From: Pomacea canaliculata
Taxonomy: Eukaryota > Mollusca > Gastropoda > Architaenioglossa > Ampullariidae
Assembly (NCBI RefSeq): GCF_003073045.1
Contig: NC_037590.1
Coordinates: 28,794,449-28,858,448, forward strand
Direction of reading: 5' to 3'
Length of the DNA: 64,000 bases
Shown: positions 39,330-51,227 of the stretch, piece by piece
Layout of the letters: the number at the start of each line of letters is the position of its first letter
Numbering within the stretch: the first letter of the stretch is position 1
The notes under the pieces: model-generated
Seen by the model: the letters and a program-made list of their open reading frames with translations, nothing else
Database searches by the model: none
What the model was told of the DNA's origin: nothing
Position numbers and translations under genes: made by a program

Positions 39330-39475
39330 TTACGCCATCTTTCTCGCGCGCGCACGCGCGCGCACACACACAACGCGCGTAGGCAAGTATATACGTATGC
39401 CACCTCTCTCTCTCTTTCTCTCTCTCACACACACAGATAGAGGGCAGATTCTAAAAAGTGTGTGTGTGCGTGTTG
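39330..39475. repeat. Alternating purine-pyrimidine and CT/GT microsatellites
   Basis: A (CG)n/(CA)n tract at about 39344-39378 is followed by CT repeats at about 39403-39426, a short CA run, and a GT repeat at about 39460-39472. They lie upstream of DUOXA. Small frames across them are low-complexity artefacts. Confidence 0.9.
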
Positions 39476-39604
39476 TATTCAATTTGTCCTAGGCGGTTTA
39501 TTAAAATATATGTAGCAATGCCTTACTGTGTTGTTGACATAAAATCAGATGTCCGTATACACCAGTTTATTCTTAACAAAAATGTTTAAAGTTTGAAGAC
39601 TTAC

Positions 39605-39690
39605 AGTATTGCCAGATGCAAGGATCTTGATAGAACTTGGGTAAGTTGTGACTGCCTGGTCTGGAGCGGTTTTCCCTTTACTAGATTCTA
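39605..39690 (-). other. Possible non-coding 5' exon of DUOXA
   Basis: On the minus strand a consensus donor (ACT|GTAAGT) ends at 39605. A weak acceptor (TTAAGTAG|GTGACG) sits just before the DUOXA ATG at about 39009. This would allow a spliced 5'UTR exon. There is no transcript evidence and the acceptor has a poor pyrimidine tract. Confidence 0.25.
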
Positions 39691-42386
39691 TAAAACGAGC
39701 GGTGCACGCTACGAGGACAAGTAATTTAGTTCCTGGTCACATCACGTGACTGCGAAAAACTACTTCCCGAATCGTGTGAGAAGCACAGACACGGTATCTG
39801 CAAAGGCGGGCGGGTTTATCGTGTTACGTCCGGGATCGCCGCTACTGTACGCACAATGTAATACACATACAGTTCTACAGCTCAGCCACCATACATATAG
39901 TCGCTCTGCTGAGCCCAATTTACTCGCTGTCAATCAGGGGAATAGGGATGGGAGTTTCTTGAGTGGTCCATAGGCGACAAGGAGCAGTAACTGGCTCATC
40001 GTTGGTGATTATGTGTTCTGGTAAAAGGATGTAATTCAAACCCACATTGTTTTGGTGTATAAGAAAGCGCAATTTTGCTTTCTAACGACAGGGTAAATCT
40101 CAGAGCGAGATACTATTAATCCTCTGGGTGAATACTCCTCCTTCTGTTCTCGACACGCACAGGTAAAAAATTCCAGATAACGGGACTGCACATGGAATAC
40201 TTGGTCATGGGTATAGCAAAGAGTGTCAACAAGAAAGCCTACTGCTGAGAGCTTGAAGTCAGGCAGAGGTCACAGCGCGCAGACCCACATTCCTTTTGGC
40301 GAAGTAAACGTCGCTAGCCGCTCGGGACTCTAGTGTTTGCGACCAAACAGCTACTGGTGATGAAGGGCATTGGCACTCTGTGATAGAGTGGGTCTTACCA
40401 TGTATTTATGCCTTGTTTTATTTATTCATCAAAATGTGAATAAACTGGAAGCTCCGACGAACCCCTGAGACCGACTCACCGAACTAGGGTTCGATAGAAC
40501 CCCGGTTAAGAACCACTGATCTAGATACATCCAATCACTCCGTAGCTATCACACGATCTTTTTGGCGATATGACCAGCGATATAAGTTAAAATATTTTTC
40601 TAAGGAACCGATAGCTCCTTGGCAGAATTACTGACAGTAAACTGGGATATTTCGCATCTTTGGATTTGCTGACATCATGCATCCAAAATCGCAGGCGTGC
40701 GCATAGCAATGATTATGTTCAACGTCAAGAGAAAGTAATTATCTCTGTCTTGGATGCAGTACGTACGTTGCTTCTTGCATTCTGTATGATGAGATCATCT
40801 ACCATCACCTGGCTCAGAAAGAACCGAAACTACCCACTCGACTTGGATTATATCTTCATGCCATAATGTTTCTCTTATTGCAGAAAATTTAGATGTTTTC
40901 TATGCAGTTTTGGTTTAATATGCTGGTGTGGATAAATTTAACCTCATTCGTGTTACGAAGATCGCTACAAAGCTGAATAAAGCTTTGTAAAACTATTTTC
41001 TATCCTATCAGACATGGAAGCGGAATTGATGAATTGCTTTTAAGTGTCGACAGCAATATCAACGCTTCATGCAATGACTCTACGTGACCCAAAGTTTCCG
41101 AGATGATATGATGCATTGTATGGATGCCACACTTGCTAAGGTCGTTTGACTCTTTAAGTAGTTTATCCATGTGTTTAACAAAGAGAGTAGTCTCAGTGGC
41201 CTCTTCTGGTACACTTCCAATGAAACTATCATTGATATGCAACACTGTGCGATAGAACCTGAAGCAAAATTTATTCAAAGGGCTGAAAATTCTGGGAAAT
41301 GTAGGTGTTTTTCTGAGAGTCGTGGTTCTGTTTGGATGAAGTGTTTGCTATCATATTGAAGAAATCGTACGTATTTCCTAGAAATATTTTTGTTGTTTAG
41401 CGTGAACCTGGTCTTTTGAAAGAGTATATAGGTTCTTTAGTGCTTTTGAGCAAATGATGTAGGTTGTAAATCACGTAGACTCCATCCTTTCAATACTGTC
41501 CTCTAGCTACGAGCTTGTAAGACAGTTCTTCTTTAATGATCATTTCATCAAAAACGACAGCACACACTGATCGCCTTAATTCTGGCCGCAAAACGAACAC
41601 TTTTTGCGGCAGGGCTATAATTTAAAATAGTACGTATTATTAAACCCCACGAAAATTTTAACATTTTGCATGGCAGTCCTGCGCAGTCGTTGTGAGTTCT
41701 TATATATACAGCGTTTTGATGACTCATCGATCACTTCGATGTTGAATTTTAGCATCATATACCATAGCTCGATCCTTACTCCAGATTTTGTCAAAATGTT
41801 TTTAAAAAAATAAAAGTCGACGAAGATGTAATATAACTCCCGATGCTTCTGAATGTGCTTCTTTCTCAAGATGCTACAGTTGAAGTACAGTCCACCTTTC
41901 AAGCAGGTGTACGTAGCAATTGGGCACCGACCTCACAAGAAACAATTAAATTTATAAAGATCTTAATCTAGATCAAAGACGTACAGCTGTTTTTTTTCTT
42001 TTTATACATAACCATCTTGCCATCTTTGATTCATTGTTTTTAAAAGTTCTTTTAAAATCGGATATTACTTATTAACTATCATTATAAGCAGTGTAAGAAC
42101 TGAGTTTTAAAAATGTGTTTGCAAAATCTTGTCGCGCTTTGACGCCCTCGCCTGTTGAGAGAGGGAGTGATCATTACTTGACAAACTAATAATAAATTTC
42201 ACTCATTATTCTGGCTGCTAACCCTAAATTTTACAAAATATTATCGTTTTCAATATTTTGAAAGATCATCTTGTATTGACTTAATAAACTGTAGTATTTT
42301 AAAATCCTTTGAATCATAACATTTTGTGTACTTTACATGCTCCCTCTAGTGGTATTTGGGAAAGTTACAAGCAAAGAGTGTTGCTG
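39691..42386. other. DUOXA-PIGQ intergenic region
   Basis: The two genes diverge from here. Apart from the hAT fragment I see no coding exon. A TATAAAA on the plus strand at about 39689-39695 and a TCACGTGA E-box at about 39741-39748 may be promoter parts for either direction. The 92-95 codon minus frames at 41.0-41.9 kb have no family match or splice context. Confidence 0.5.
40370..40518 (+). mobile_element. 3' end of a hAT-type DNA transposon
   Basis: The segment ends in GGTTAAGAACCACTG, which reads CAGTGGTTCTTAACC on the other strand, a terminal inverted repeat typical of hAT/Charlie-like elements. It is preceded by the GC-rich 'gaacccctgagaccgactcaccgaa' type subterminal region. The adjacent 8 bases ATCTAGAT would be the target duplication, but no matching left end was found, so the element is truncated. 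Confidence 0.55.
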
Positions 42387-42416
42387 ATGTCTAAAATAAG
42401 AATTGACCACACTGGG

Positions 42417-45400
42417 ATGGGAGAAATATGGACTGTATTCTTCCCAGATCACCTCGTCAACAGTGCCTCTGGTTTTCTGAAAGGATACACTGATGAGCGG
42501 AAATGTGTTGCATATGTTCTTACAATCTCTCAAAATACGTCGCACACCGAGTGCGAGATCGACAGAATCATTGGCATTTGGCAGGGACATGGTGATGCCA
42601 TTAATGATTGGTCCCACTGCCAGCAACACGATGAAGTGAATAATCACAAGAAGTCTGTCTTTTTTAATATTTTTTGTCATCAAAAGGAGTTTGGAGTTGT
42701 GATGTATTTCAAAGAAGAAAAAAAGGCTGACCATTGTGCTGTATGTGTAATCTTTAATCAAAGAGCTTTGCTATCATCATTTTTAATTTGTGAAAGTACT
42801 GAAGGCAACCACGCGAGTGAGTTACATGATTATGTCAGTCACATAATAACTGTCTACAAAAGTCACCAGGAAAGTATTTCAAATGGAGTATGTGCAGGTT
42901 CGTCAACAACCCTAAAAGCATTCCAGCTTATCATCATACAAATATTTCAGATAATGACAACTTCACTTGTTTGTTTGGAGAAGTTTTTAGATATCTTGAG
43001 CTTCAAGTGCTTTTTGAAATATCTATCAGTACAGCCACCAGAATTTGTCAACCACATCAGCAACAAACTCAGTCGATTTAGTCAGATTCAGTCAACAAAT
43101 GTAACACCAAAAGGAAAACTTGTGTAAGTAGAAAAAGGCATTAAAAAGGAAATTGAGAAAAATTGTCAATGAGAAATCATTTTGTAAATTTGTTTTTGCA
43201 TTTACTTCATGTCCTAGTTTTATTTTTGGAAGTGATGGTCTACGTTTGCAATAAAAAACAAAAAAATAACCCACAATTGTTTTGAATTGTTTAGAAACTG
43301 CATTTTCAAGAAATAGAAATACAACTTGTAATGGACCCTTGGAGACAGTGGCCTGCTGTTGATGAAATAATTAAAATAATTTATGTATTTTTTGAATGAC
43401 TTAATAGATTGACGGCCATCTCATCACTACCATTCCTTCTTAGCCCTGCATGATTTCTGGTAACTGGCCTCAGTTTACTTAAAATTAATAGAAAATTGGT
43501 TGCAAAAGCATATTCATTAGACCTCTTGCATGTGAGGTTGATATTGAGCCAAGTTATGGTCAGGATCCTTAAAAAAATAGTCCATTAGTTAGTGCTTGCT
43601 ATCCTATTGTTTAATTATTTGTTTAACAAGATTTTTGGAATTTTGTTTTGCAGGCTTTTTGATATATGTAGTCAACAGTTATTGGATTCATTTCTGGGCT
43701 TGATGGTTATGGCATTTGTGATACACAGCGGTTGTGCAGGTGATATTGCCAGTTTCATTATGCACTGGGTAGATGTAAGTATAAGAATGTGACAATATAT
43801 ACATAAATAGTAGATAAAAGGCATTTTTGCTTAAATAAAACATATTTTGCACTTTCTTTACTTAAGCATATATGTTTACAAGTGTTCTTATCCTTCATCC
43901 ACCTACTTTCATCTGTTTAATCACTTATTTCTGGGTTATGATGTAATTTTTCTTCGATATGTTCAGTATTTTTTAATAACATCACTTAGAAACTTAAGTT
44001 GCATATGGTGTACGGTGTTTGCATTATTTAATCTGGTTTTTCATTTCAGGTAACTGCTTCTTATCTTACTGATCTTCTTCATTGGCTTATGGGTGCACCT
44101 GCTGGATTAAAATTAAATTCTCAGCTAGCTGGATACATGGGGAATTTTTTTCTATATCATATCTACTTATGGACAGGTAAGGATAATAGGATTCTCCAAA
44201 TGGAATAAATGTTATATTGATGTAATAATTAATGACTTGCATCTTTTTTTAAAACAAATTTTTGATTTAAGAAATCAATGATCATAATTTATTTTTTCAT
44301 TTAGTAATGAATGTATACTTTTTCATATATTTTATAGTTGGGTATTTGGCATCTGCATATAAATGACATATGTTTAATAATATATAATGATCGATAGTTA
44401 ACATTTTCAGGATACTTGTCATTGCTGCAGCCAGTACTGGGACTGTGTATGTGGTGTACAGCTTGCACTGGCATATTTGGTATAAGCAGTCAGCTATGCG
44501 TGGCACAGGACATTCTTTCCATGTTGACAATCCATATATACTGCTTCTATGTCTATGCTGCAAGGTATATGAGAGTGGTACTCCTCAAATTTTATATTAG
44601 AATTTGCTGAAAATGTGTAATGGTCTCTGTCAGTTTATTAATTTAAAGGCTGTTATTTTTTTTTAATTATTGTGAACAAATATAAGAATACAAAGCGAAA
44701 TGGTGTCTTAATTGAGAAATCCTTTTAGAGTGATACCATGTGAACATGGTTCTCACAGTCAAAAATTCCTTCTTAAATAATCAGTTGCAAACAGTTGTCT
44801 TGATTTGTCTTCATCATTTCTTATTTTGCACAAGCCAGTAGCTGATAATTGAAACATCAAAGATCAAAAGCTGCTTGTGTACACAGTGATGTTGTAGAAA
44901 ACGTTTTTGCGTGTCTTTCTTTTGATTTTCTGCCACCGAATAGCTTTATGTCCCAGCTATATTACTGCAACTCTCCATTTCATCAAGAATTTCAACAAAC
45001 ACTCTTTCCTTCTCAGGCCCCACTGTTTGGAATTTTCTTCCCATCTCTCTCCTAAGTGTATCTACATTTGAAGCCTTCGAATCCGGCATCAAGACCTGTC
45101 TCCTCAGGAAATATCTTGCATAATATTAATAATCTTTAAAATTAATATTTCTTCACTTCCCCTCATACACTTTTTTTTTTTACTGTTATGTTTTAATATG
45201 GTTTTCTGTGGTTTGTTTGTGGTCTTAGATATGCAGAGCATTAAGCTCATGTCAATATGAGGAAATGAGCTTTACCAATCCAGTTATTATTATTCAACCT
45301 AATCTGTGATCTGTGGTCAACCTGGAGTTTAGAATGAGGGTTTTCCTAGTTAAGAACAAGTCTGGGATCAACAATAATCACTAATCTAAAACCATCTTTA

Positions 45401-47725
45401 GACTTGGAAGGACTGTGCAGTTAAAACACAGATTAAAAAGTCGATGCATTTTGTCTGGTTATGGCTGAAGATGAGAGGATCTGTAATTTGTTCTTTTGCA
45501 TTCCTTTCCCGTACACCAAAATTGTGGGGGTTTTCTCCTAAATTTCAAATTTTTGTTGAAAATTTAACATTTGATCTTGCTTTTTTAAGATTATAATTTT
45601 GTAGGACATGAATGTAAAGGTTTTACTGCAGAGAAATTGTTAATATATAATTTATTGGCACTGTCAACAGAATTTACAGGCTTCAACTCTATGCACTTTC
45701 TTCTCTGTGGCGATTGTTTCGGGGAAAGAAGTGGAATGTCCTGAGGCTGCGCGTTGATTCTGCAACATACAACATTGATCAGTTGTTTGTTGGCACTCTG
45801 CTGTTTACTATCCTTCTGTTCTTATTACCCACCACAGCACTTTACTACTTTGTATTTACAACAGTAAGTGAAAATTGTTTGATTAAGAAAAATACTTTAA
45901 ATTAGAATTTTCAAGTTCATTCAAATTTGCTAAGTACAGAATAGTTTGTTGCTTGTGTTTTTATGAATATGTTCCATTATCATCATTTTTTTCTGTAAAT
46001 AATATATTAGCATTAATATCGGGAAGTCATGTGATGATATGAAGTATTTGTCAACTGATGGAAGTAATCATAACTGTTTGAAGGGAATTTTGAAATGAAA
46101 GTTCTGAAATATTTGCATTCTCCTCCTGCTTATTTTGCAAATCTGTAGCGAATTGTCTGCATTTTCAGTTAGTGTTCTGAAACCTATGCACTTGTTACAT
46201 CCAAAACTTTTTTAAAAATTACCTATCTAAATTAAAGAAATGATGTGTCTGACCAAAGAGCATATACCCTTCTAAAATTACTGCTATTTAATTTATCTTT
46301 TCACGTCTGACTGCTTTCTGTTTTGGCCCACTAGCAATAGCAGGTACATTGTTAAAACATACACATGGACTGTGCAGGGAGAGGGAGCGCAAATGTACAT
46401 GAGACAAATAGAGGGTTGGCAGTTATCTGATGCTTCAAGTTCTTTCTGAAACATAGCATTTTCAAAAATGGTACTTTTCAGCTAAGACTACTACTACTGT
46501 TTTTCCGTGGCATGATGTCCCAGTGTGTTCTTCATCTTAACAACATTCCAGTGTGTACTTTACTTCTGTGGATTCTTCATTCCAAAGCTGTTACAGGTAT
46601 CAAATTTTTGGTATCTATCTACTTAATGAAATTTATTTTTATTTAAGATTATTGTCCAAAATCAACAGCTTATCCCTCCATGTTAATTTATTTTTAATTC
46701 CATCGTTCCATTATTTTCTAGCCATGAAATCATATATCTGAAATTTTTTAAGCAAAGAGCTGATGTTTAAAATGTTCCTAGAATAATAAAGGCGATATAC
46801 TACTTATACATTGACATGGTAATTTAAATCACTAGATCCTAATAAGAGGAAAATATGAGTGCATATTGAACTTAAGACTTTATAATAATAAAATTATTGA
46901 AACATGTTAATTCATATGTGTACATAAATGTCTCAAGAAATGCTGCGATAATGATCTAACTACAACTTTTGTTAGTTGATCTTGAACCTTTATTAACTGT
47001 ACGGTTATAAAAGAAAAGCAAAATAATTGTCATCATCCGCATCATCATTTTCAGGAAGTGTTAAATTTACAGTGCAGGAAGACAGATGTTGCAGCACTTG
47101 CTTGGTTCTTTGTATGAAGGTATTTAAAATTTCATTAGCAGTTTGTTTAATACTCATTGTCTTGATAAATAGCGCTCGACAACCTAGTTATCAGAAGTGC
47201 ACATGTATCAGTGGTATTGTCATTAGATAAACTGTAGGTGATCTGCTTCTCTAAGTATAGGTACTTTCCACTTGTCTTGATATATGTGTTTTAGAGAAGT
47301 TACAAAATAAATCTTACCACCATCTGTCCATACTTTATGATAGCATTCATATAAACAGTTTTTTAAATTGGCGGTAATAAATCTAACACATAGACAGTTT
47401 TGTAAAGTATTTGCCACTTTCTTAGTTTTCATCTGCTACAGTTTTTTTCAGTGCACTTTGTAGAACATGTTATCTTATGATAAGAGAAATATGTGGACTT
47501 AGAAGAAATGAACCTTTCAAGAAAGAGGTTGGTTGGTTTGTTTGATTTCAGGCTGTACATCTTCCTTTTTATAAACTGTACAAAAAGGCCCAATACCAAA
47601 TGATGCACAGTGAGAAGACCCAGCTATACACATGGTCAGAACTGCTAAAGCGGTTAGCAGTGGGTGATCTTATTTATCCATGGATCAATCAAGCAAGGAC
47701 TCACATCAAGGAAAAGCAGCTATAA
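42417..47725 (+). CDS. PIGQ: Phosphatidylinositol N-acetylglucosaminyltransferase subunit Q (Gpi1)
   Basis: ER membrane subunit of the enzyme that starts GPI-anchor synthesis by moving GlcNAc onto phosphatidylinositol. Seven exons: 42417-43123, 43654-43774, 44050-44176, 44411-44564, 45680-45863, 47055-47119, 47552-47725; about 510 residues. The ATG at 42417 has a strong context (gggATGG) and aligns with the human N-terminus; an ATG 30 bases upstream (42387) is in frame but weaker. Gpi1 hallmarks: [14 protein letters not shown] (about 287-300), [58 protein letters not shown] and [16 protein letters not shown]. The N-terminal 230 residues are divergent, as is normal. Exon 6 does not hold one frame (see findings). 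Terminal residues HIKEKQL then TAA. Confidence 0.93.
44930..45297 (+). mobile_element. LINE 3' end in PIGQ intron 4
   Basis: The plus-strand frame at about 45016-45120 reads [20 protein letters not shown] then [15 protein letters not shown], the C-terminal block of CR1/Jockey ORF2. A 3'UTR follows and ends in a TTATTATTATT tail at about 45285-45297. It is 5'-truncated and shares the transcription direction of PIGQ. Confidence 0.8.
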
Positions 47726-48044
47726 TGAATTCCACTCATTGCGCGCAGTCTGTAACAACATCAAAGAAGAGTTCAAGGTTTACATGGGTCATTGTACTTA
47801 AAACTTCCTCAGCCAGATCATGTATGATTTACCAGGTAAGGTAATATGTGGTGACAGTAAAAGCTTGGGCTTCATCTTCTATGTGCCATGATATCCTTAA
47901 CCATTTGCAGGTCACTACTCCTACTAGGTTATGGAACCTTCATTTTCGTTTCTTGTTTGTTTTATTCTTTGTTTATTCATGTTTTTTAACATGTGTATTG
48001 CTACACTAACAGGGCTGACAATCAACTCTTTATTTTAGAGACCA

Positions 48045-48131
48045 TGTGTGTATTTTCTTTTTGTAGAGCACTTTGAGCCTACCTTTGATGGTGGGATAAA
48101 GCACTAATTAAATGAACTTTATTATTAATAT
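48045..48131 (+). repeat. Retroelement 3' tail in the PIGQ 3' region
   Basis: Sequence 'tagagcactttgagcc...ggtgggataaagcactaatt' followed by 'ttattattaatatt' matches the general form of LINE/SINE 3' ends elsewhere in the window (GCACTTT and an ATT tail). It lies within the PIGQ 3'UTR if the distal poly(A) site is used. Confidence 0.5.
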
Positions 48132-48857
48132 TCTTGAGAATAGTTTCAATATTGGTTGCAGCAACCTTTTGACTTCCTGCTGTGTGATGCTGTAAAGCCC
48201 AGTATCGGTTTTCAACAGTCTTTTTTTTAATTAATTTAACTAACTAATCTATGTACATTCATATATGAGAAAGAGGTAGAAGGAGAATAAAATAATGTTG
48301 ATTTGATTACAATTTGTGTCAATGCATGCAAATGTGATGGAAAATCAAAATCATTTTTTTACAAATTATTGAAACCAAAAGATGTGCATAAGTTAATGTT
48401 GTTAAGTTTATACATTTGTGCTATATACATATCAAAACTAATTATGCAGTGCCAATTTAACCTCATTTTAAAATTTTACTCAACATGTTTTTGTGCTAAG
48501 GCTACCATACAGTGATGCAAAAATGTTGCTAAACATCTTTTTCATGTTCTTACAAAAATTGTATCTTTGACCTTTGTTAATCAATGAAAATAATAAATAC
48601 AGTATTCCTAAAATAATTTATCCAGAAGTTTCTATTATTGATTGACTTTTTAGTGATTTGTATCAAGTTACAACAATTTTTGGGATTTTTTTTTTTTTAG
48701 AGTATTAAGATCAATTTTACACTAAGTAAGAATTGTATCAAAACTATTGCTTTATAATTGAAACATTTTGTATGAGCTTATAATATTGATGTAAATATTT
48801 GACCTGGATCATTTTATGTTCATATGTATGGACTGAAACAATGTCAGCATATCTGTC

Positions 48858-48863
48858 AATAAA
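48858..48863 (+). terminator. Candidate PIGQ poly(A) signal
   Basis: AATAAA followed by a T-rich stretch about 1.1 kb after the PIGQ stop codon. Another AATAAA lies near 48592. Which is used cannot be told from sequence. Confidence 0.4.
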
Positions 48864-49129
48864 AGTTTTTTTTTTCGGTTACACGGTGATAAAAGCGTTA
48901 TTATTTTTCTTCCAACGTTTGCAGCAATCAAGTTAATGCGAGAAAATATATTACAATGAACAGACTTGTATTTTGATGCATGCTAGCAGAGGTTTAAATC
49001 ACTTTGAGGTGCTCTATAAGTCGTTAAGCCTGCATTGGGATTAAAATCACTTCTTATTCGTGCCATCCGTTTTCAGATTTAATCGAAATCGAAATTTTAC
49101 ATTTACTGGTAGTAGATACAGCACATTGA

Positions 49130-49685
49130 TTAATTCATGACTGTAGCAAATGTCTACCGGTTATGCTGGTCCGCCGGTAATGGTCGTCTTTTGACAAGAC
49201 ATGAGTTAAGCCTGTCTTTGGGGATACATGGAAACGACCAGTCCACTCATTTACGTTGCCGTCCCGATCCTGATGCAGATATCTGTCTTTGGAAAGGGTG
49301 GCTCCCAAGTCTATTTACCCTATGAACTGTACCCCGTTCGCGTAGGTCTGTTTTGCCGTTGCCAATGTCCATGACTGCTTTTGTCAGTTCTGGTCTCCAT
49401 TTCATTTGCTTTCGAACTGTCAGTCTGTTGGTAATATCTTGCAGTTTTTGTTGGTGCCTGCTATCAGATTGATGTCCTCTGCATGTAGACGTAAACTGCG
49501 GTCTGTTTGTTGTCATCTCGTTTGGCAGATCACTGACCCATATAAAAGAACAGCCGGATCTTCATTTGACAGTTCTTTGTGTTTCTGTGATGTTTTCATC
49601 TACGGAGTGCAAAGAAATGAAAGCTTCCCACTTTTCTGTGTCTCACCCTTTAGTACAATAGGGTCTTGACTTGTTTTACCTTGAG
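49130..49685 (-). mobile_element. RTE-like LINE RT fragment, copy 1
   Basis: Minus-strand reading includes QKLQDITNRLTVRKQMKW (the segment after the FADDI.LIAG box) at about 49380-49450 and DLGATLSKDRYLHQD at about 49270-49315, equal to the 'YLGATLSKDG' block of RTE-type LINEs. A second, diverged copy of about the same stretch lies at 50300-50760 on the same strand. Confidence 0.7.
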
Positions 49686-50045
49686 CGCGGCAGTGGCTAG
49701 GCTTGATAAGGTCTGGAGCAGCCATAACATCAAATTTACTACGAAAAATATGTACAAATCCCTCGTATATACCTCTCTACGGTGAGACGTTTCGGATAGG
49801 AGAATCCAGTCATTCCAGAAGAACGGCCTGAGGAGGCTTATACAAAGAACATAAAACCAATTACTTTATACGAAGCTCGGTTGCCACTTTCGAAAAATAG
49901 AAATCCTGCTTGCAACAGCTAGGCCATGTGACCCGGCACGACACCCTGTCATAGACTGTTCAAGATACCTTGGAGGCTGGTCGACGCTGCGGTGGACAGA
50001 GGAAGAACTGGCTTACAAACGTGCAGCAGATTGGCTGTCCTGTAG
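49685..50045 (+). mobile_element. RTE-like LINE ORF2 C-terminus, plus strand
   Basis: Plus-strand frames read ALSAAVARLDKVWSSHNIKF, KNMYKSLVYTSL, QSFQKNGLRRL, LGHVTRHDTLS and a TLEAGRRCGGQRKNWLTNV block. This is the terminal domain of RTE-like ORF2, with several stops. It faces the minus-strand copy that starts at about 50245. Confidence 0.75.
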
Positions 50046-50290
50046 GACTTTATCACCCAAAACAGGCGTAAATGCCGCATCCAACCATGTACTCCCTCGA
50101 CCGTTGCTAGTCAAGGGACGAATGTCTGACTCCTTAATGTTTGTGTCAGTTCTTCCTCTATCCACCTCGGCGTCGACCACCATTCCGACCTCCAATATAT
50201 GCTGGAGAATGGTCTTGTGAGTGGCGTAATGGGTCACGTGGCCAAACCAGACCAGCTTGACGGTTGTGAGAAGCGGTTTCTGGTGTCTAA
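50045..50290 (-). mobile_element. RTE-like LINE ORF2 C-terminus, minus strand
   Basis: Minus-strand frame reads VKLVWFGHVTHYATHKTILQ and HILEVGMVVDAEVDRGRTDT, the diverged equivalent of the block at 49.92-50.04 kb. The two C-termini therefore form an inverted pair joined tail to tail at about 50045. Confidence 0.65.
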
Positions 50291-50760
50291 GAGGATGGCG
50301 ACGGTTCTCCGTTGGCGCCTGCTATCAGATTGATGTCGTCTGCATGTAACGTATAAACTGCAGTCTTTTTGTAGTCGTCTTGTCCGGTAGGTCTCTGACT
50401 CACATAAAAGAACAGCCGGATCTTCGTTTACCGTGATAGTTCTTTGTATTTCTAGATGTTTTTCATCTACAGGAGTGCAGCTCTGGCTGTGACCTTTGCG
50501 TATGCACCACCATTTTTGTTAATAGTGGTGTCCAAATATATAAATACTCTCACTTCATTTTGTGTCTCACCCTTTAGGACAAGAGGGTCTTCATTTGTTT
50601 TACCTTGATCAAATTTTCAGCCAACTTGCGCTGATGTGTACGCCATGAAAACAGTTTTGTGTGTGCTAGCGTACGTGTGTGAGCAAGATATAGAGCTAGT
50701 GCCAGGTCATCAGCTAAATCCATGTTTTCAGCTGTGTCCACGAGTCCACTAAATCCCATT
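50290..50760 (-). mobile_element. RTE-like LINE RT fragment, copy 2
   Basis: Diverged direct repeat of 49410-49680: both contain 'gcctgctatcagattgatgt', 'aaaagaacagccggatcttc', 'gtgtctcaccctttag' and 'gttttaccttgatc/g'. The minus frame also reads NMDLADDLALALYLAH, the RT catalytic box, so it extends further upstream in the element than copy 1. Confidence 0.7.
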
Positions 50761-51227
50761 TCTTCCTTCTTCTATGGATGTTTCTTTACAGTTCAGCCAA
50801 TAGATCAGGAATAGTGACAGCAAACATTCTTGATTGACACCAGTTTTCACTGGAGTGCCTTATCTGTCACCTGTACTTTGTTGTGCAGATCTTCACTTTC
50901 AGCTTCGTATTACATTAACCAGCTTCGTGGGCGTTCCACAGTGCGAGAAAAGTTTTCACAGCAATTCCCTGTCGACACTTTCGAATTCCTTTTCTTACTC
51001 TAGAAAGTGTATGAGTTCCATTCTGTTGACAGTTTCAAAAACGTGTATCTAAAGCTGAGATTTGGTCAGTGCACGATCTTGCTTTCTGAAAACCGGCTTG
51101 CTGGTCCCGAAGCTGTGTCAATTTGTCTTTCTTTCTGCTTCAGAATAACCCTACTGAATGTTTTTCATGGGATGGAGAGGACTGATCCCTATGTGGCTGA
51201 CACAGATGCTGAGGTCTTCTATTTTGG

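Noticed and set aside
39213-39440. Overlapping ORFs on both strands
   Set aside because: They run through CG/CA/CT microsatellites and encode only low-complexity peptides.
42333-42761. 142-codon minus-strand ORF
   Set aside because: Antisense shadow of PIGQ exon 1; the plus frame has family-consistent context and good splice borders.
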